Shown here piece by piece: positions 35,426 to 43,279 of a stretch of DNA of 64,000 nt. The stretch covers positions 1 through 64,000 of the forward strand of contig CAZIUC010000004.1 of assembly GCA_964542455.1 (NCBI GenBank). The letters run 5' to 3'. The notes under the pieces were generated by a model that saw nothing but the letters and a program-made list of their open reading frames with translations, did no database searches and was not told the origin of the DNA. The position numbers and the translations under genes were made by a program. The stretch is from PFJX01 sp964542455. Its GTDB lineage: Bacteria > Pseudomonadota > Gammaproteobacteria > Burkholderiales > Thiobacillaceae. Every line of letters starts with the position of its first letter. Within the stretch, counting starts at the first letter, position 1.

Positions 35426-36031
35426 TTATCCCGCATGCGGCGGGGTTTCCTCGCGCTTCAGCAGTTCGCGCAGTTCCGCCAGCTCCTTGCGATAGGCTTC
35501 GGCGTCGCCGAAATCCGCATAAGCGGCCTGGCGCATGTGGCTGCCGAGGACGCGGCGGGCGTGTTTGATCGGGCACCAGTACTGCTCGGTGCGGGCGACG
35601 ATTTCCTGCACATAAGCGATCAGGCCGTTGCCGTAGGTGCAGTAGCCGCAGTTGAGTTTTTCGAGGAGATTGAGATAGGCGAGTTGCTCACGGTCGAAGC
35701 TGAAGTAGTCGCGCCGCTTGACCTTGGGGATGCGATAAAGGGGAAAACACAGCATTTGATAGAGCGTGACGCCCAGGTCGAGCAGCAACAGCGGCACGAT
35801 CATCACGTAGATCACCGGCGCGGAAAGCAGATGCCGCCAGGAGGTGCCCGCCAGGTAGCGCAGCAGGCCGATCTTGAATCGTCGCTGCCGCTCCAATACC
35901 TCCCGCTCGAAGCGCACGCGATTGTTTTCCAGGCGAAAACGTAGTTTGGCCTGGCGGGCGGCGATTTCCCGTTCGAGTTCTTCCTCCAGCGCCCTGATGC
36001 GATCCAGCAATTTGTTGATTCTTGGGTTCAT
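35426..36031 (-). CDS. Conserved-looking membrane protein with CxxC and YWCP motifs, unknown
   Basis: The 201-residue protein has an N-terminal charged coiled coil (about 1-50, LLDRIRALEEELEREIAAR). One long hydrophobic segment follows (about 70-98, APVIYVMIVPLLLLDLGVTLYQ). The C-terminal soluble part carries NCGYCTYGNG and YWCPIKHARRV. Three well-placed cysteines suggest metal binding or redox activity, but no family was recognised with confidence. It ends about 30 bases from ylqF on the same strand. Confidence 0.7.
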   Translation of the reverse strand: MNPRINKLLDRIRALEEELEREIAARQAKLRFRLENNRVRFEREVLERQRRFKIGLLRYLAGTSWRHLLSAPVIYVMIVPLLLLDLGVTLYQMLCFPLYRIPKVKRRDYFSFDREQLAYLNLLEKLNCGYCTYGNGLIAYVQEIVARTEQYWCPIKHARRVLGSHMRQAAYADFGDAEAYRKELAELRELLKREETPPHAG

Positions 36032-36089
36032 GCCGGTTCCATCCTATGGGGCGAGCCGGCATGGTAACCCCCGTGCTAACCTCGCGCCC

Positions 36090-36935
36090 ATGCTCAGTTA
36101 CCGACACGCCTTCCACGCCGGCAACCATGCCGACGTCCTCAAACACGCCGTCCTGATCGCGCTGCTCGACTACCTCAACCAGAAGGACAAACCCTGGTGG
36201 TACATCGACACGCACGCCGGGGCGGGCATCTACGACCTGCACGGCGATTACGCGCGCAAGACCGGCGAACTCGACACCGGCATTGCCCGCTTGTGGGATC
36301 GCGCGGACCTGCCGCCGATGCTGGCGAACTACGTCGAACTGGTGCGCGGCCTCAATCCGGATGGGCGTTTGCGCCTCTACCCCGGCTCGCCCTGGTGCGC
36401 GCTGCAACGCGCCCGAGCCGAAGACCGTTTGCGCCTGTTCGAACTGCACAGCAGCGATCACCGCTTGTTGAGCAGCACCTTCAGCGAATCCGGCCGCCAG
36501 GTGCGGATCGAGGCGACGGACGGCCATGCCGGCCTGAAATCGGTGCTGCCGCCGCCGACCCGGCGCGGCCTGGTGCTGATCGACCCGTCCTACGAGGTGA
36601 AGAGCGATTACCCGCGCACCGTGGAAGCGCTCAAGGACGGACTCGCGCGCTTCGCCGGCGGCACCTACATGGTCTGGTACCCGCTGTTGCAGAAGCCGGA
36701 TGCGCGCCAGTTGCCGTCACGCCTGAAAGCCGCGCGCCCGCCGGGCTGGCTCAACGTGACGTTGACCGTGCACTCGCCCCTGAAGGATGGCTTCGGCATG
36801 CACGGCAGTGGCCTCTACATCGCCAACCCGCCCTGGACCCTGCCGGCGATGTTGGAAGCGACCCTGCCCTGGCTGGTGAAAACCCTGGGCCAGGACGCCG
36901 GGGCGAGCTACACGCTGGAACATGAGATTCCATGA
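36090..36935 (+). CDS. rlmJ: 23S rRNA (adenine-2030-N6)-methyltransferase RlmJ
   Basis: ATG 36090 gives 281 residues beginning MLSYRHAFHAGNHADVLKHAV, the RlmJ opening. The SAM-binding text is YIDTHAGAGIYDL and the catalytic motif is LVLIDPSYEVKSDY, of the DPPY-type for N6-adenine methylation. The length matches E. coli RlmJ. It starts divergently from the cysteine-containing membrane protein and is followed by a dense palindromic repeat region. Confidence 0.94.
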   Translation: MLSYRHAFHAGNHADVLKHAVLIALLDYLNQKDKPWWYIDTHAGAGIYDLHGDYARKTGELDTGIARLWDRADLPPMLANYVELVRGLNPDGRLRLYPGSPWCALQRARAEDRLRLFELHSSDHRLLSSTFSESGRQVRIEATDGHAGLKSVLPPPTRRGLVLIDPSYEVKSDYPRTVEALKDGLARFAGGTYMVWYPLLQKPDARQLPSRLKAARPPGWLNVTLTVHSPLKDGFGMHGSGLYIANPPWTLPAMLEATLPWLVKTLGQDAGASYTLEHEIP

Positions 36936-36948
36936 TGTGGACGTCCTG

Positions 36949-37193
36949 ACTCCCCCCTTTGCAAAAGGGGGGCGGGGGGGGATTTGCAAGGTTCCCGCTG
37001 GCGCTACCGTTGCAGAAATCCCCCCTAACCCCCCTTTTGCAAAGGGGGGGATGGAAGTCTCGCATGAGGCAAGCGTTGGCGCGCGGCGACTCCCCCCTTT
37101 ATCAAAGGGGGGCGGGGGGGGATTTGCGGACGTTGGCGTTCGCGCGGGCCTCGGAGAAATCCCCCCTAACCCCCCTTTGGAGAGGGGGGGGAT
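36949..37193. repeat. Tandem CCCCCCTTT/AAAGGGGGG composite repeats (two copies)
   Basis: Two copies (about 36949-37051 and 37090-37193) each consist of a CCCCCCTTT-AAAGGGGGGCGGGGGGG half and an AAATCCCCCCTAACCCCCCTTT-type half, separated by a unique stretch. The arms can form GC-rich hairpins. In translated form they give PPFAKGG and IPPNPPFAKGG strings, so they stay open in several frames. A related half copy is at 34449. Confidence 0.9.
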
Positions 37194-37221
37194 TGGTACG
37201 CTGGACGACTGGCGCCGCACG

Positions 37222-37734
37222 TTGCTTAGCCGACGCAGTTTTCTGTTGGCAAGCGCCGGCGGCCTCGCCGCCTTGTTCGCTCCGGCCGGCACACTCGCGG
37301 CAACCACCAACCCCTGGCTGCTGCTGGCCGCGACTCAGAACCATCTATTTCCTTCCGAACTCGGCGCTCCCGGCGCTCGTGAAATCAACGCCCTGTCTTA
37401 CCTGCAACAGGTGCTGGGCGATCCACACGGCGACCGCGAGGAGCAGCGCTTCATCCTGAAAGGCGTGGATTGGCTGGAAGACCTCAGCCGGCAACGCCAG
37501 CAGACGTCCTTCGTCGATCTCGATCCGATTCGGCGCGAACAGGTGCTGCGCGAGGTGGCGAATTCCCGGCCGGGTGAAAACTGGCTTTCCACTCTGCTGC
37601 TCTATATCTGCGAAGCGTTGCTCACCGACCCGGTGTATGGCGGCAATCCGGAGGGCATCGGTTGGACGTGGCTGGGGCATCAACCGGGCTTTCCCAGGCC
37701 GACGCCGGAGAAACGCTATGGGGTGCTGAAATGA
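37222..37734 (+). CDS. Gluconate 2-dehydrogenase subunit 3-like protein (Tat exported)
   Basis: The conserved part carries a twin-arginine signal (SRRSFLLASAGGLAALFAP). The GADH3 domain then ends DPVYGGNPEGIGWTWLGHQPGFPRPTPEKRYG. The family is the small subunit that escorts a GMC flavoprotein through the Tat pathway. The reading frame stays open through the upstream palindromic repeats, so its start is uncertain. TTG 37222 just before the Tat motif is a conservative choice without a good ribosome-binding site. Longer starts (such as ATG 37049) would translate the repeat. It overlaps the flavoprotein gene by four bases. Confidence 0.78.
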   Translation: MLSRRSFLLASAGGLAALFAPAGTLAATTNPWLLLAATQNHLFPSELGAPGAREINALSYLQQVLGDPHGDREEQRFILKGVDWLEDLSRQRQQTSFVDLDPIRREQVLREVANSRPGENWLSTLLLYICEALLTDPVYGGNPEGIGWTWLGHQPGFPRPTPEKRYGVLK

Positions 37735-39413
37735 CCGCGCAGCCAGGTGATTACGACGCCGTCATCATCGGCAGCGGCGCCGGTGGTGGGGCGGTGGCCT
37801 GGCGCCTGGCGATGGCGGGCAAGCGGGTGCTGGTGCTGGAGAAAGGGCCGTGGTTTACCGAGGCCGATTACTTCAAGGATGAACTGGCTTGTTGCCGGCG
37901 TAGCGTCTACACGCCGGACCTGCGCGACGAGCGGCATGTGATCGAGGAAGGCGACGGCGACGGCTGGAATGCCACGTCCACGACCGAATCGGGCTGGGAT
38001 TTCTGGAACGGCAATGTGGTCGGTGGCTCCAGCAACTTCATGTCCGGTTTCTTCCATCGCCTGAAGCCGGTCGATTTCCGATTGCGTTCCGAATTCGGGC
38101 CGATTCCCGGCGCCAACGTGGTCGACTGGCCGATCGCCTACGAAGACCTGGAGCCGTATTACGCCGAGGTGGAGAGCGTGGTCGGAGTCTCCGGGCGGGT
38201 GGTCAAGCATCCCTTCCTGGAGCCGCGCTCGACGCCGGATTTCCCTTATCCGCCCACCGCCGAACATCCCGTCTCCGCGTGGATCGACACGGCCTGCGAC
38301 AAACTCGGTTATCGCTCCCTGCCGCTGCCGCGCGCCGTCCTGTCGCGGCCCAAGGGCAAGCGGCGGTCCTGCGAGTATTCCGGTTATTGCGGCAGTTATG
38401 GTTGTTCCAGCGGCGCCAAGGGCGGTGCCCGTGCCGCCCTGCTGGATGAAGCCGTGGCCACGGGCCGCTGCGAAATCCGCCCGCACAGCCAGGTGTTCCG
38501 CTTGGCCAGTGACACGAAAGGGCGGGTCAAGGTGGTCGAGTATTTCGACCAGGCGGGGAAGAAACAGCGGGTGAGCGGCAAGGTTTACGTGGTCGCCTGC
38601 CAGGCCATCGAAACTTCCCGCCTGCTGCTCGCCAGTTCCGGGCCGCGCCACCCGAACGGCCTGGGCAACCGATATAGCCAAGTCGGCCGCAACCTGATCT
38701 TCTCCGCCGGCGGCGTTAGTCACGGCCGTCTGGTTTTCGACGAACTCGGTGAACAGCGGGCCAGCGAGGCGCGCGTGGTTGGCCCCTTCGTCAACCGCAC
38801 CCTGCACGACTGGTATGTGATCGACGACCCCGAACTCGGCCGCGTCAAGGGCGGCGTGCTCGACTTCCTGATGGGCCATCCCAACGTGGTCTCGCGCGCC
38901 CTGTCGGAACGCCGTGACGAGGATGGCTATCTGGTTTGGGGCAGCGCCTTCAAGCGCCGCCTGGAGGCCGCCATTCGTGGTGAGCGCCGCATCGACTGCG
39001 AAGCCTTCGCCGACTGGCTGCCCACCGATAACGGGCTGGTCGGCCTGGACTCAAAGGTGAAGGACAAGTGGGGCAGGGCGGTGGCGCGGGTGCGTCTGGC
39101 GCCGCATCCGCACGACCTGAAAGTCGGGCGCTACCTGGCCGAACGCGGCGCCAACGTGTTGCGCGAACTGGGCGCGAAGGATGTGACCGTGGGCGTCTCT
39201 GATTCGCCCCCGACCAACCTGGTTGCCGGCGGCTGCCGCTTCGGCCATGACCCGCGCACCTCGGCGCTGGACCCGGACTGCCGCATGCACGGCGTCGACA
39301 ACCTGTTCGTCGCCGACGCCAGCTTCATGCCCACCGGCGGCAGCGTGCCGTATACGTGGACGATCTACGCGAACGCGTTGCGGGTGGCGGACAAGATCGT
39401 GGCGCAGTTGTAG
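37731..39413 (+). CDS. GMC-family flavoprotein dehydrogenase (gluconate dehydrogenase-like large subunit)
   Basis: ATG 37731 overlaps the previous stop (ATGA) and gives 560 residues. The FAD-binding loop DAVIIGSGAGGGAVAWRLA is at the N-terminus. The C-terminal GMC part has GGCRFGHDPRTSALD and GSVPYTWTIYANALRVAD. It should oxidise a sugar or alcohol and, with the Tat-exported small subunit, act in the periplasm. The cytochrome c subunit usual for three-subunit dehydrogenases is absent here. The TAG stop is supplied by a GTAGGTCAGG repeat starting at 39410. Confidence 0.9.
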   Translation: MTAQPGDYDAVIIGSGAGGGAVAWRLAMAGKRVLVLEKGPWFTEADYFKDELACCRRSVYTPDLRDERHVIEEGDGDGWNATSTTESGWDFWNGNVVGGSSNFMSGFFHRLKPVDFRLRSEFGPIPGANVVDWPIAYEDLEPYYAEVESVVGVSGRVVKHPFLEPRSTPDFPYPPTAEHPVSAWIDTACDKLGYRSLPLPRAVLSRPKGKRRSCEYSGYCGSYGCSSGAKGGARAALLDEAVATGRCEIRPHSQVFRLASDTKGRVKVVEYFDQAGKKQRVSGKVYVVACQAIETSRLLLASSGPRHPNGLGNRYSQVGRNLIFSAGGVSHGRLVFDELGEQRASEARVVGPFVNRTLHDWYVIDDPELGRVKGGVLDFLMGHPNVVSRALSERRDEDGYLVWGSAFKRRLEAAIRGERRIDCEAFADWLPTDNGLVGLDSKVKDKWGRAVARVRLAPHPHDLKVGRYLAERGANVLRELGAKDVTVGVSDSPPTNLVAGGCRFGHDPRTSALDPDCRMHGVDNLFVADASFMPTGGSVPYTWTIYANALRVADKIVAQL

Positions 39414-39511
39414 GTCAGGTTGGCGCGCAGCGACTACCTGACGATCATTCCATCAATCTGGAAGTTTGAGGGTGGATCGTCAGGTAGCGATACAGCCGCA
39501 ACCTGACCTAC
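39410..39511. repeat. GTAGGTCAGGTTG...CAACCTGACCTAC inverted repeat, copy A
   Basis: The 102-bp imperfect palindrome has outer arms GTAGGTCAGGTTG and CAACCTGACCTAC and inner arms CTACCTGACGAT and ATCGTCAGGTAG. It overlaps the stop of the GMC gene and ends 17 bases before the valS stop. A nearly identical copy lies at 56430-56529. Confidence 0.88.
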
Positions 39512-39527
39512 GGGAGCGTAACCGTTA

Positions 39528-42278
39528 TCAGTCGAGCTTCGCCCGCTGCGTCCGCACCTTTTCCAGCGTCGATTCGAAATCGGCGAGGCGTTTCTTCTCC
39601 TGGTCCACCACGGCGGCCGGGGCGCGGTCGACGAAGCTGGCGTTGCCGAGCTTGGCGTTCGCCTTGGCGATCTCGCCGGTGAGGCGGGTAATTTCCTTGT
39701 CCAGACGGGCAACCTCGGCCTCGCGGTCGATCTCGATGTGCAGCATCAGGCGCCAGTCGCCGACGATGGCGACGGGGGCGTCGCCCTCCGGCAGCTTCGA
39801 AACCACATGCACTTCCGAGAGGCGGCCGAGCAACTTCATGTAGGGGGCGCAGGCGTTCGCCTGTTGGGCGTTGCCTTCCAGATAGAGCGGCACCTTCAGC
39901 GCCGGGGAAAGATTCATCTCGCCGCGCAGGTTGCGCACCGCGTTGGTGAGTTCCTTGAGGTTGGCCATCTCGGCGGCGGCTTCGGCGTCCTGGCGGGCGG
40001 GGTCGGCCTTGGGGAAGGCGGCGAGCATGATCGACGCAGGCTCCCTCTCCCCCGGCCCCTCCCCCGGGGGGGGAGGGGAGATGAGCGGCGCGACCGCTTG
40101 CCAGAGTTCCTCGGTGACGAAGGGGATGACCGGGTGCGCCAGACGCAGCACAGATTCCAGCACGGCGAGCAAAGTATGGCGGGTGGCCGCCGCTCTTTCT
40201 CCACCTTCGGAAATCTGCACCTTGGCCAGTTCCAGGTACCAGTCGCAGTACTCGTCCCAGACGAATTCGTAGACCGCGCGCGCGGCCATGTCGAAGCGGT
40301 ATTGGTCGAAGCCGGCGCGCACGGCGCTGGTGGCTTCATCCAGGCGGCCGAGGATCCAGCGGTCGACGAAGGTCGGCGCCCCGGCCTTGATCTCCTGGCC
40401 CTCGCAATTCATCAGCACGAAGCGCGTGGCGTTCCACAGCTTGTTGCAGAAGTTGCGGTAGCCCTCGCAGCGTTGCAGATCGAACTTGATGTCGCGGCCG
40501 TGGGTGGCGAGGCTGGCGAAGGTGAAGCGCAGGGCGTCGGTGCCGAAGCTCTGGATGCCGTCGGCGAATTCGCGGCGCGTGGCCTTTTCGATCTTGGCGG
40601 CGTCCTTGGGGTTCATCAGGCCGGTGGTGCGCTTTTTCACCAGATCATCGATGCCGATGCCGTCGATCAGGTCGATCGGGTCGAGCACGTTGCCCTTGGA
40701 CTTGCTCATCTTGTTGCCGTGGCTGTCACGCACCAGGCCGGTGACGTAGACCTCCTTGAACGGCACCTTGTCGGTGAAGTGCAGGGTCATCATGACCATG
40801 CGCGCCACCCAGAAAAAGATGATGTCGAAGCCGGTGACCAGTACGCTGGTGGGCAGGTAGTGCTTCAGTTCCCAAGTGTCTTGCGGCCAGCCCAGGGTGG
40901 AGAAGGGCCATAGCGCGGAGGAGAACCAGGTGTCGAGCACGTCCTCGTCGCGGCGGATTTCGCGCCCGCCCGCCTGGCGTTTCGCCTCGGCTTCCGTGGC
41001 GGCGACGTAGATGTTGCCGTCCTCGTCATACCAGGCGGGGATGCGGTGGCCCCACCAGAGTTGCCGCGAGATGCACCAGTCCTGGATGTTGTTGAGCCAC
41101 TGCCGGTAAGTGCTGGTCCAGTTCTCCGGGACGAACTTCATTTCGCCGTTGTCGACCACTTCCAGGCCGCGCTTGGCCAGGCTTTCCATGCTCATGAACC
41201 ATTGGTCGGTGAGCATGGGTTCGATCACGGCATGGGTGCGGTCGCCGCGCGGGATTTGTAGCTTGTGCGGCTTGGCCGAGACCAGCAGGCCACGGGCATT
41301 CAGCTCGTCGAGGATCTTCTGGCGTGCGACATAGCGGTCCAGGCCCTGGTATTCCGTCGGCCCGAATTCGTTGATCTTCGCGTCCAGCGTCAGCACGCTG
41401 ATGGCGGCGAGCTTGTGGCGTTGGCCGACCTGCCAGTCGTTGAAGTCGTGGGCGGGGGTGATCTTCACCACGCCGGTACCGAATTCGCGGTCGACGTAGT
41501 CGTCGGCGATGATGGGAATGGTGCGTTCCGCCACCGGCAGGCGCACGGTCTTGCCGATCAAATGCAGATAACGCTCATCCTCCGGGTGCACCGCCACGGC
41601 GGTGTCGCCCAGCAGCGTTTCCGGGCGGGTGGTGGCGACCGTGAGGAATCCGGAGCCGTCTTCCAGCGGGTAGTTGATTTCCCAGATGAAGCCGTCTTCC
41701 TCGCTGCTCACCACTTCCAGGTCGGACACCGCCGTGCCCAGCACCGGATCCCAGTTCACCAGGCGCTTGCCGCGATAAATCAGGCCTTCGTTATAGAGGC
41801 GCACGAAGACTTCGGTGACGGCGGTGGATAGGCCGTCGTCCATGGTGAAACGCTCGCGCGACCAGTCCGGCGAGGTGCCCAGGCGGCGCATCTGCCGCGT
41901 GATGGTGGAGCCGGAGTGTTCCTTCCACTCCCACACCTTCTCCAGGAACTTCTCACGGCCGAGGTCGTGGCGGCTGACTTTCTGGGCATCGAGTTGCCGC
42001 TCCACCACGATTTGCGTCGCGATGCCGGCGTGGTCGGTGCCCGGCTGCCACAGGGTGTTGTCGCCGTCCATGCGGTGGTAGCGGGTGAGCGCGTCCATGA
42101 TGGTGTGCTGGAAGGCATGGCCCATATGCAGGGTGCCGGTGACGTTGGGCGGCGGCAGCAGGATGGCGTAGAAGGGTTTGTTCTCCTCGGTCCCCATGCC
42201 GTAGAAACCTTCGCCCTCCCAATGGGCGTACCAGCGTTTCTCGATTTCGTGGGGTTCGAAGGATTTGGCGAGTTCCAT
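39528..42278 (-). CDS. valS: Valyl-tRNA synthetase
   Basis: The 916-residue class I synthetase carries the HIGH-type motif PPPNVTGTLHMGHA and the KMSKS motif GNKMSKSKGN. The editing domain (TTRPETLLGDTAVAVHP) and the C-terminal coiled coil (EVARLDKEITRLTGEIAKANAKLG) are also present. Within the anticodon-binding domain, about residues 733-746 (SPPPPGEGPGERE) are encoded by an in-frame 40-bp palindrome (40041-40080) that recurs elsewhere in the window. Intact reading frames on both sides indicate a functional enzyme. A terminator-like hairpin lies just upstream of the start. Confidence 0.97.
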   Translation of the reverse strand: MELAKSFEPHEIEKRWYAHWEGEGFYGMGTEENKPFYAILLPPPNVTGTLHMGHAFQHTIMDALTRYHRMDGDNTLWQPGTDHAGIATQIVVERQLDAQKVSRHDLGREKFLEKVWEWKEHSGSTITRQMRRLGTSPDWSRERFTMDDGLSTAVTEVFVRLYNEGLIYRGKRLVNWDPVLGTAVSDLEVVSSEEDGFIWEINYPLEDGSGFLTVATTRPETLLGDTAVAVHPEDERYLHLIGKTVRLPVAERTIPIIADDYVDREFGTGVVKITPAHDFNDWQVGQRHKLAAISVLTLDAKINEFGPTEYQGLDRYVARQKILDELNARGLLVSAKPHKLQIPRGDRTHAVIEPMLTDQWFMSMESLAKRGLEVVDNGEMKFVPENWTSTYRQWLNNIQDWCISRQLWWGHRIPAWYDEDGNIYVAATEAEAKRQAGGREIRRDEDVLDTWFSSALWPFSTLGWPQDTWELKHYLPTSVLVTGFDIIFFWVARMVMMTLHFTDKVPFKEVYVTGLVRDSHGNKMSKSKGNVLDPIDLIDGIGIDDLVKKRTTGLMNPKDAAKIEKATRREFADGIQSFGTDALRFTFASLATHGRDIKFDLQRCEGYRNFCNKLWNATRFVLMNCEGQEIKAGAPTFVDRWILGRLDEATSAVRAGFDQYRFDMAARAVYEFVWDEYCDWYLELAKVQISEGGERAAATRHTLLAVLESVLRLAHPVIPFVTEELWQAVAPLISPPPPGEGPGEREPASIMLAAFPKADPARQDAEAAAEMANLKELTNAVRNLRGEMNLSPALKVPLYLEGNAQQANACAPYMKLLGRLSEVHVVSKLPEGDAPVAIVGDWRLMLHIEIDREAEVARLDKEITRLTGEIAKANAKLGNASFVDRAPAAVVDQEKKRLADFESTLEKVRTQRAKLD
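40041..40080. repeat. C/G-rich 40-bp palindrome inside valS
   Basis: The text begins CTCCCTCTCCCCCGGCCCCT and continues with CCCCCGGGGGGGGAGGGGAG. It matches the intergenic copies at 50574 and 50691 and the copy inside waaA at 57170. It is in frame and adds a Pro/Gly/Glu-rich loop to the protein. Confidence 0.88.
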
Positions 42279-42291
42279 GAGGCGGTCCGGG

Positions 42292-42328
42292 TAAAAACAA
42301 ACGCGGGTGCATGGCTGCGCACCCGCGT
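42292..42328 (-). terminator. Terminator-like hairpin immediately upstream of valS
   Basis: On the minus strand ACGCGGGTGC pairs perfectly with GCACCCGCGT around an 8-base loop and is followed by TTGTTTTT. It ends 14 bases before the valS ATG, in the direction of valS transcription. It could end the holC transcript or attenuate valS. Confidence 0.75.
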
Positions 42329-42353
42329 GATTGGGATTGAAGTAAGCGGCGGA

Positions 42354-42764
42354 TTATAAAGGCTTGCCGGCCTTCTCCAGTTCCTCGCGTATCACCTTGC
42401 GCACGGCTTCTTCCATGCGCAACTGCTGGCGGATGAACAGGTCGGAGAGGCGTTGCTCCACCGCCGCGACCAGGTGCTCGAAATCCTCGTTGGCGGCGCC
42501 TGGGCGCGGGGAGAGGGGGACACTTAGGCCGATCTGGCGGCGATCGCCCAGGCGGCGGTCCTGATCGCGCCGATCCAACTCGCGGCGGTCGCCGGCGCGG
42601 CGCTCCGTGGCATGTTCCTGGGCGCTTTGTTCTTCCTTGTCCGCCACCACTTCGGTCAGCACCGGGAAATCCTCATGTTCCAGGCTCTTGTCGATCAACA
42701 CGTCGAGAGCGCGCTTCTCGAACAAGGCGTCGATCTGGCCGAACAGGTCGCGGCTTCCGGTCAT
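42354..42764 (-). CDS. Small highly charged protein between holC and valS, unknown
   Basis: The 136-residue protein has helical ends (EKRALDVLIDKSLEHEDF and LRMEEAVRKVIREELEKAG). The middle is repetitive and charged, with units close to GDRRELDRRDQDRRLGDRR (about residues 57-75). It overlaps holC by four bases (ATGA), so it is co-translated with a polymerase subunit. No enzymatic motif or membrane segment is seen. Probably a lineage-specific soluble protein. Confidence 0.7.
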   Translation of the reverse strand: MTGSRDLFGQIDALFEKRALDVLIDKSLEHEDFPVLTEVVADKEEQSAQEHATERRAGDRRELDRRDQDRRLGDRRQIGLSVPLSPRPGAANEDFEHLVAAVEQRLSDLFIRQQLRMEEAVRKVIREELEKAGKPL

Positions 42765-43186
42765 GGTTTTTCCGCCAGGTCATGGGTTGCCAGTTCGTAG
42801 CCGCGCCCTTTGAAGAAACGGAAGCGTTGGCGTGCTCGTTCCCGGTCGCCCGGATCGGTGCTGACGACTTCCAGCAGGCGCTGGAAGCGGCCGAAGAACT
42901 CGGGTGGTTCGTCGTCCAGACTGATCAGAATATCCGCGCTGGCGAGCTCATCCGGATCACCGCCGATCAGGATGGGCGTCTGCCGGGCGAGCGGGTGGCC
43001 GCAACGCACATGCGGCAGAAACGACAACTGCTGCGCGGTCCAGAACGCCGTGTCCAGTTCCTGGGCAATTGCCGCATCGCGGGTATAGACCAGCACCTGC
43101 TGGCCGGCATTGAAGGCCTTGGCCGCCAGTTTGCGCGCCACGTCGGTCTTGGAAGGCGCGTTGAAATAGAAGTCGATGCGGGTCAT
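42761..43186 (-). CDS. holC: DNA polymerase III chi subunit
   Basis: The 141-residue product reads MTRIDFYFNAPSKTDVARKLAAKAF and contains LDTAFWTAQQLSFLPHVRCGHPLA. The later GDPDELASADILISLDDE and RFFKGRGYELATHDL are also HolC family text. Chi bridges the clamp loader to SSB during replication. It is followed by the charged small gene and valS. The usual holC-valS pairing is therefore kept, with one extra gene. It is divergent from the YceI gene. Confidence 0.92.
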   Translation of the reverse strand: MTRIDFYFNAPSKTDVARKLAAKAFNAGQQVLVYTRDAAIAQELDTAFWTAQQLSFLPHVRCGHPLARQTPILIGGDPDELASADILISLDDEPPEFFGRFQRLLEVVSTDPGDRERARQRFRFFKGRGYELATHDLAEKP

Positions 43187-43279
43187 TTCGGAGGGGCGCG
43201 GTGTGGACGGTCACATGAATGTGCCAAGGTTAGTGCTATAAAACGACTCACGCCAGCCAGCTATCACGAGGAGACCCCC

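Noticed and set aside
36949..37193. The regular palindromes as a CRISPR array
   Set aside because: There are only two composite copies with internal dyads, no evenly spaced direct repeats of 25-40 bp, and no cas genes.
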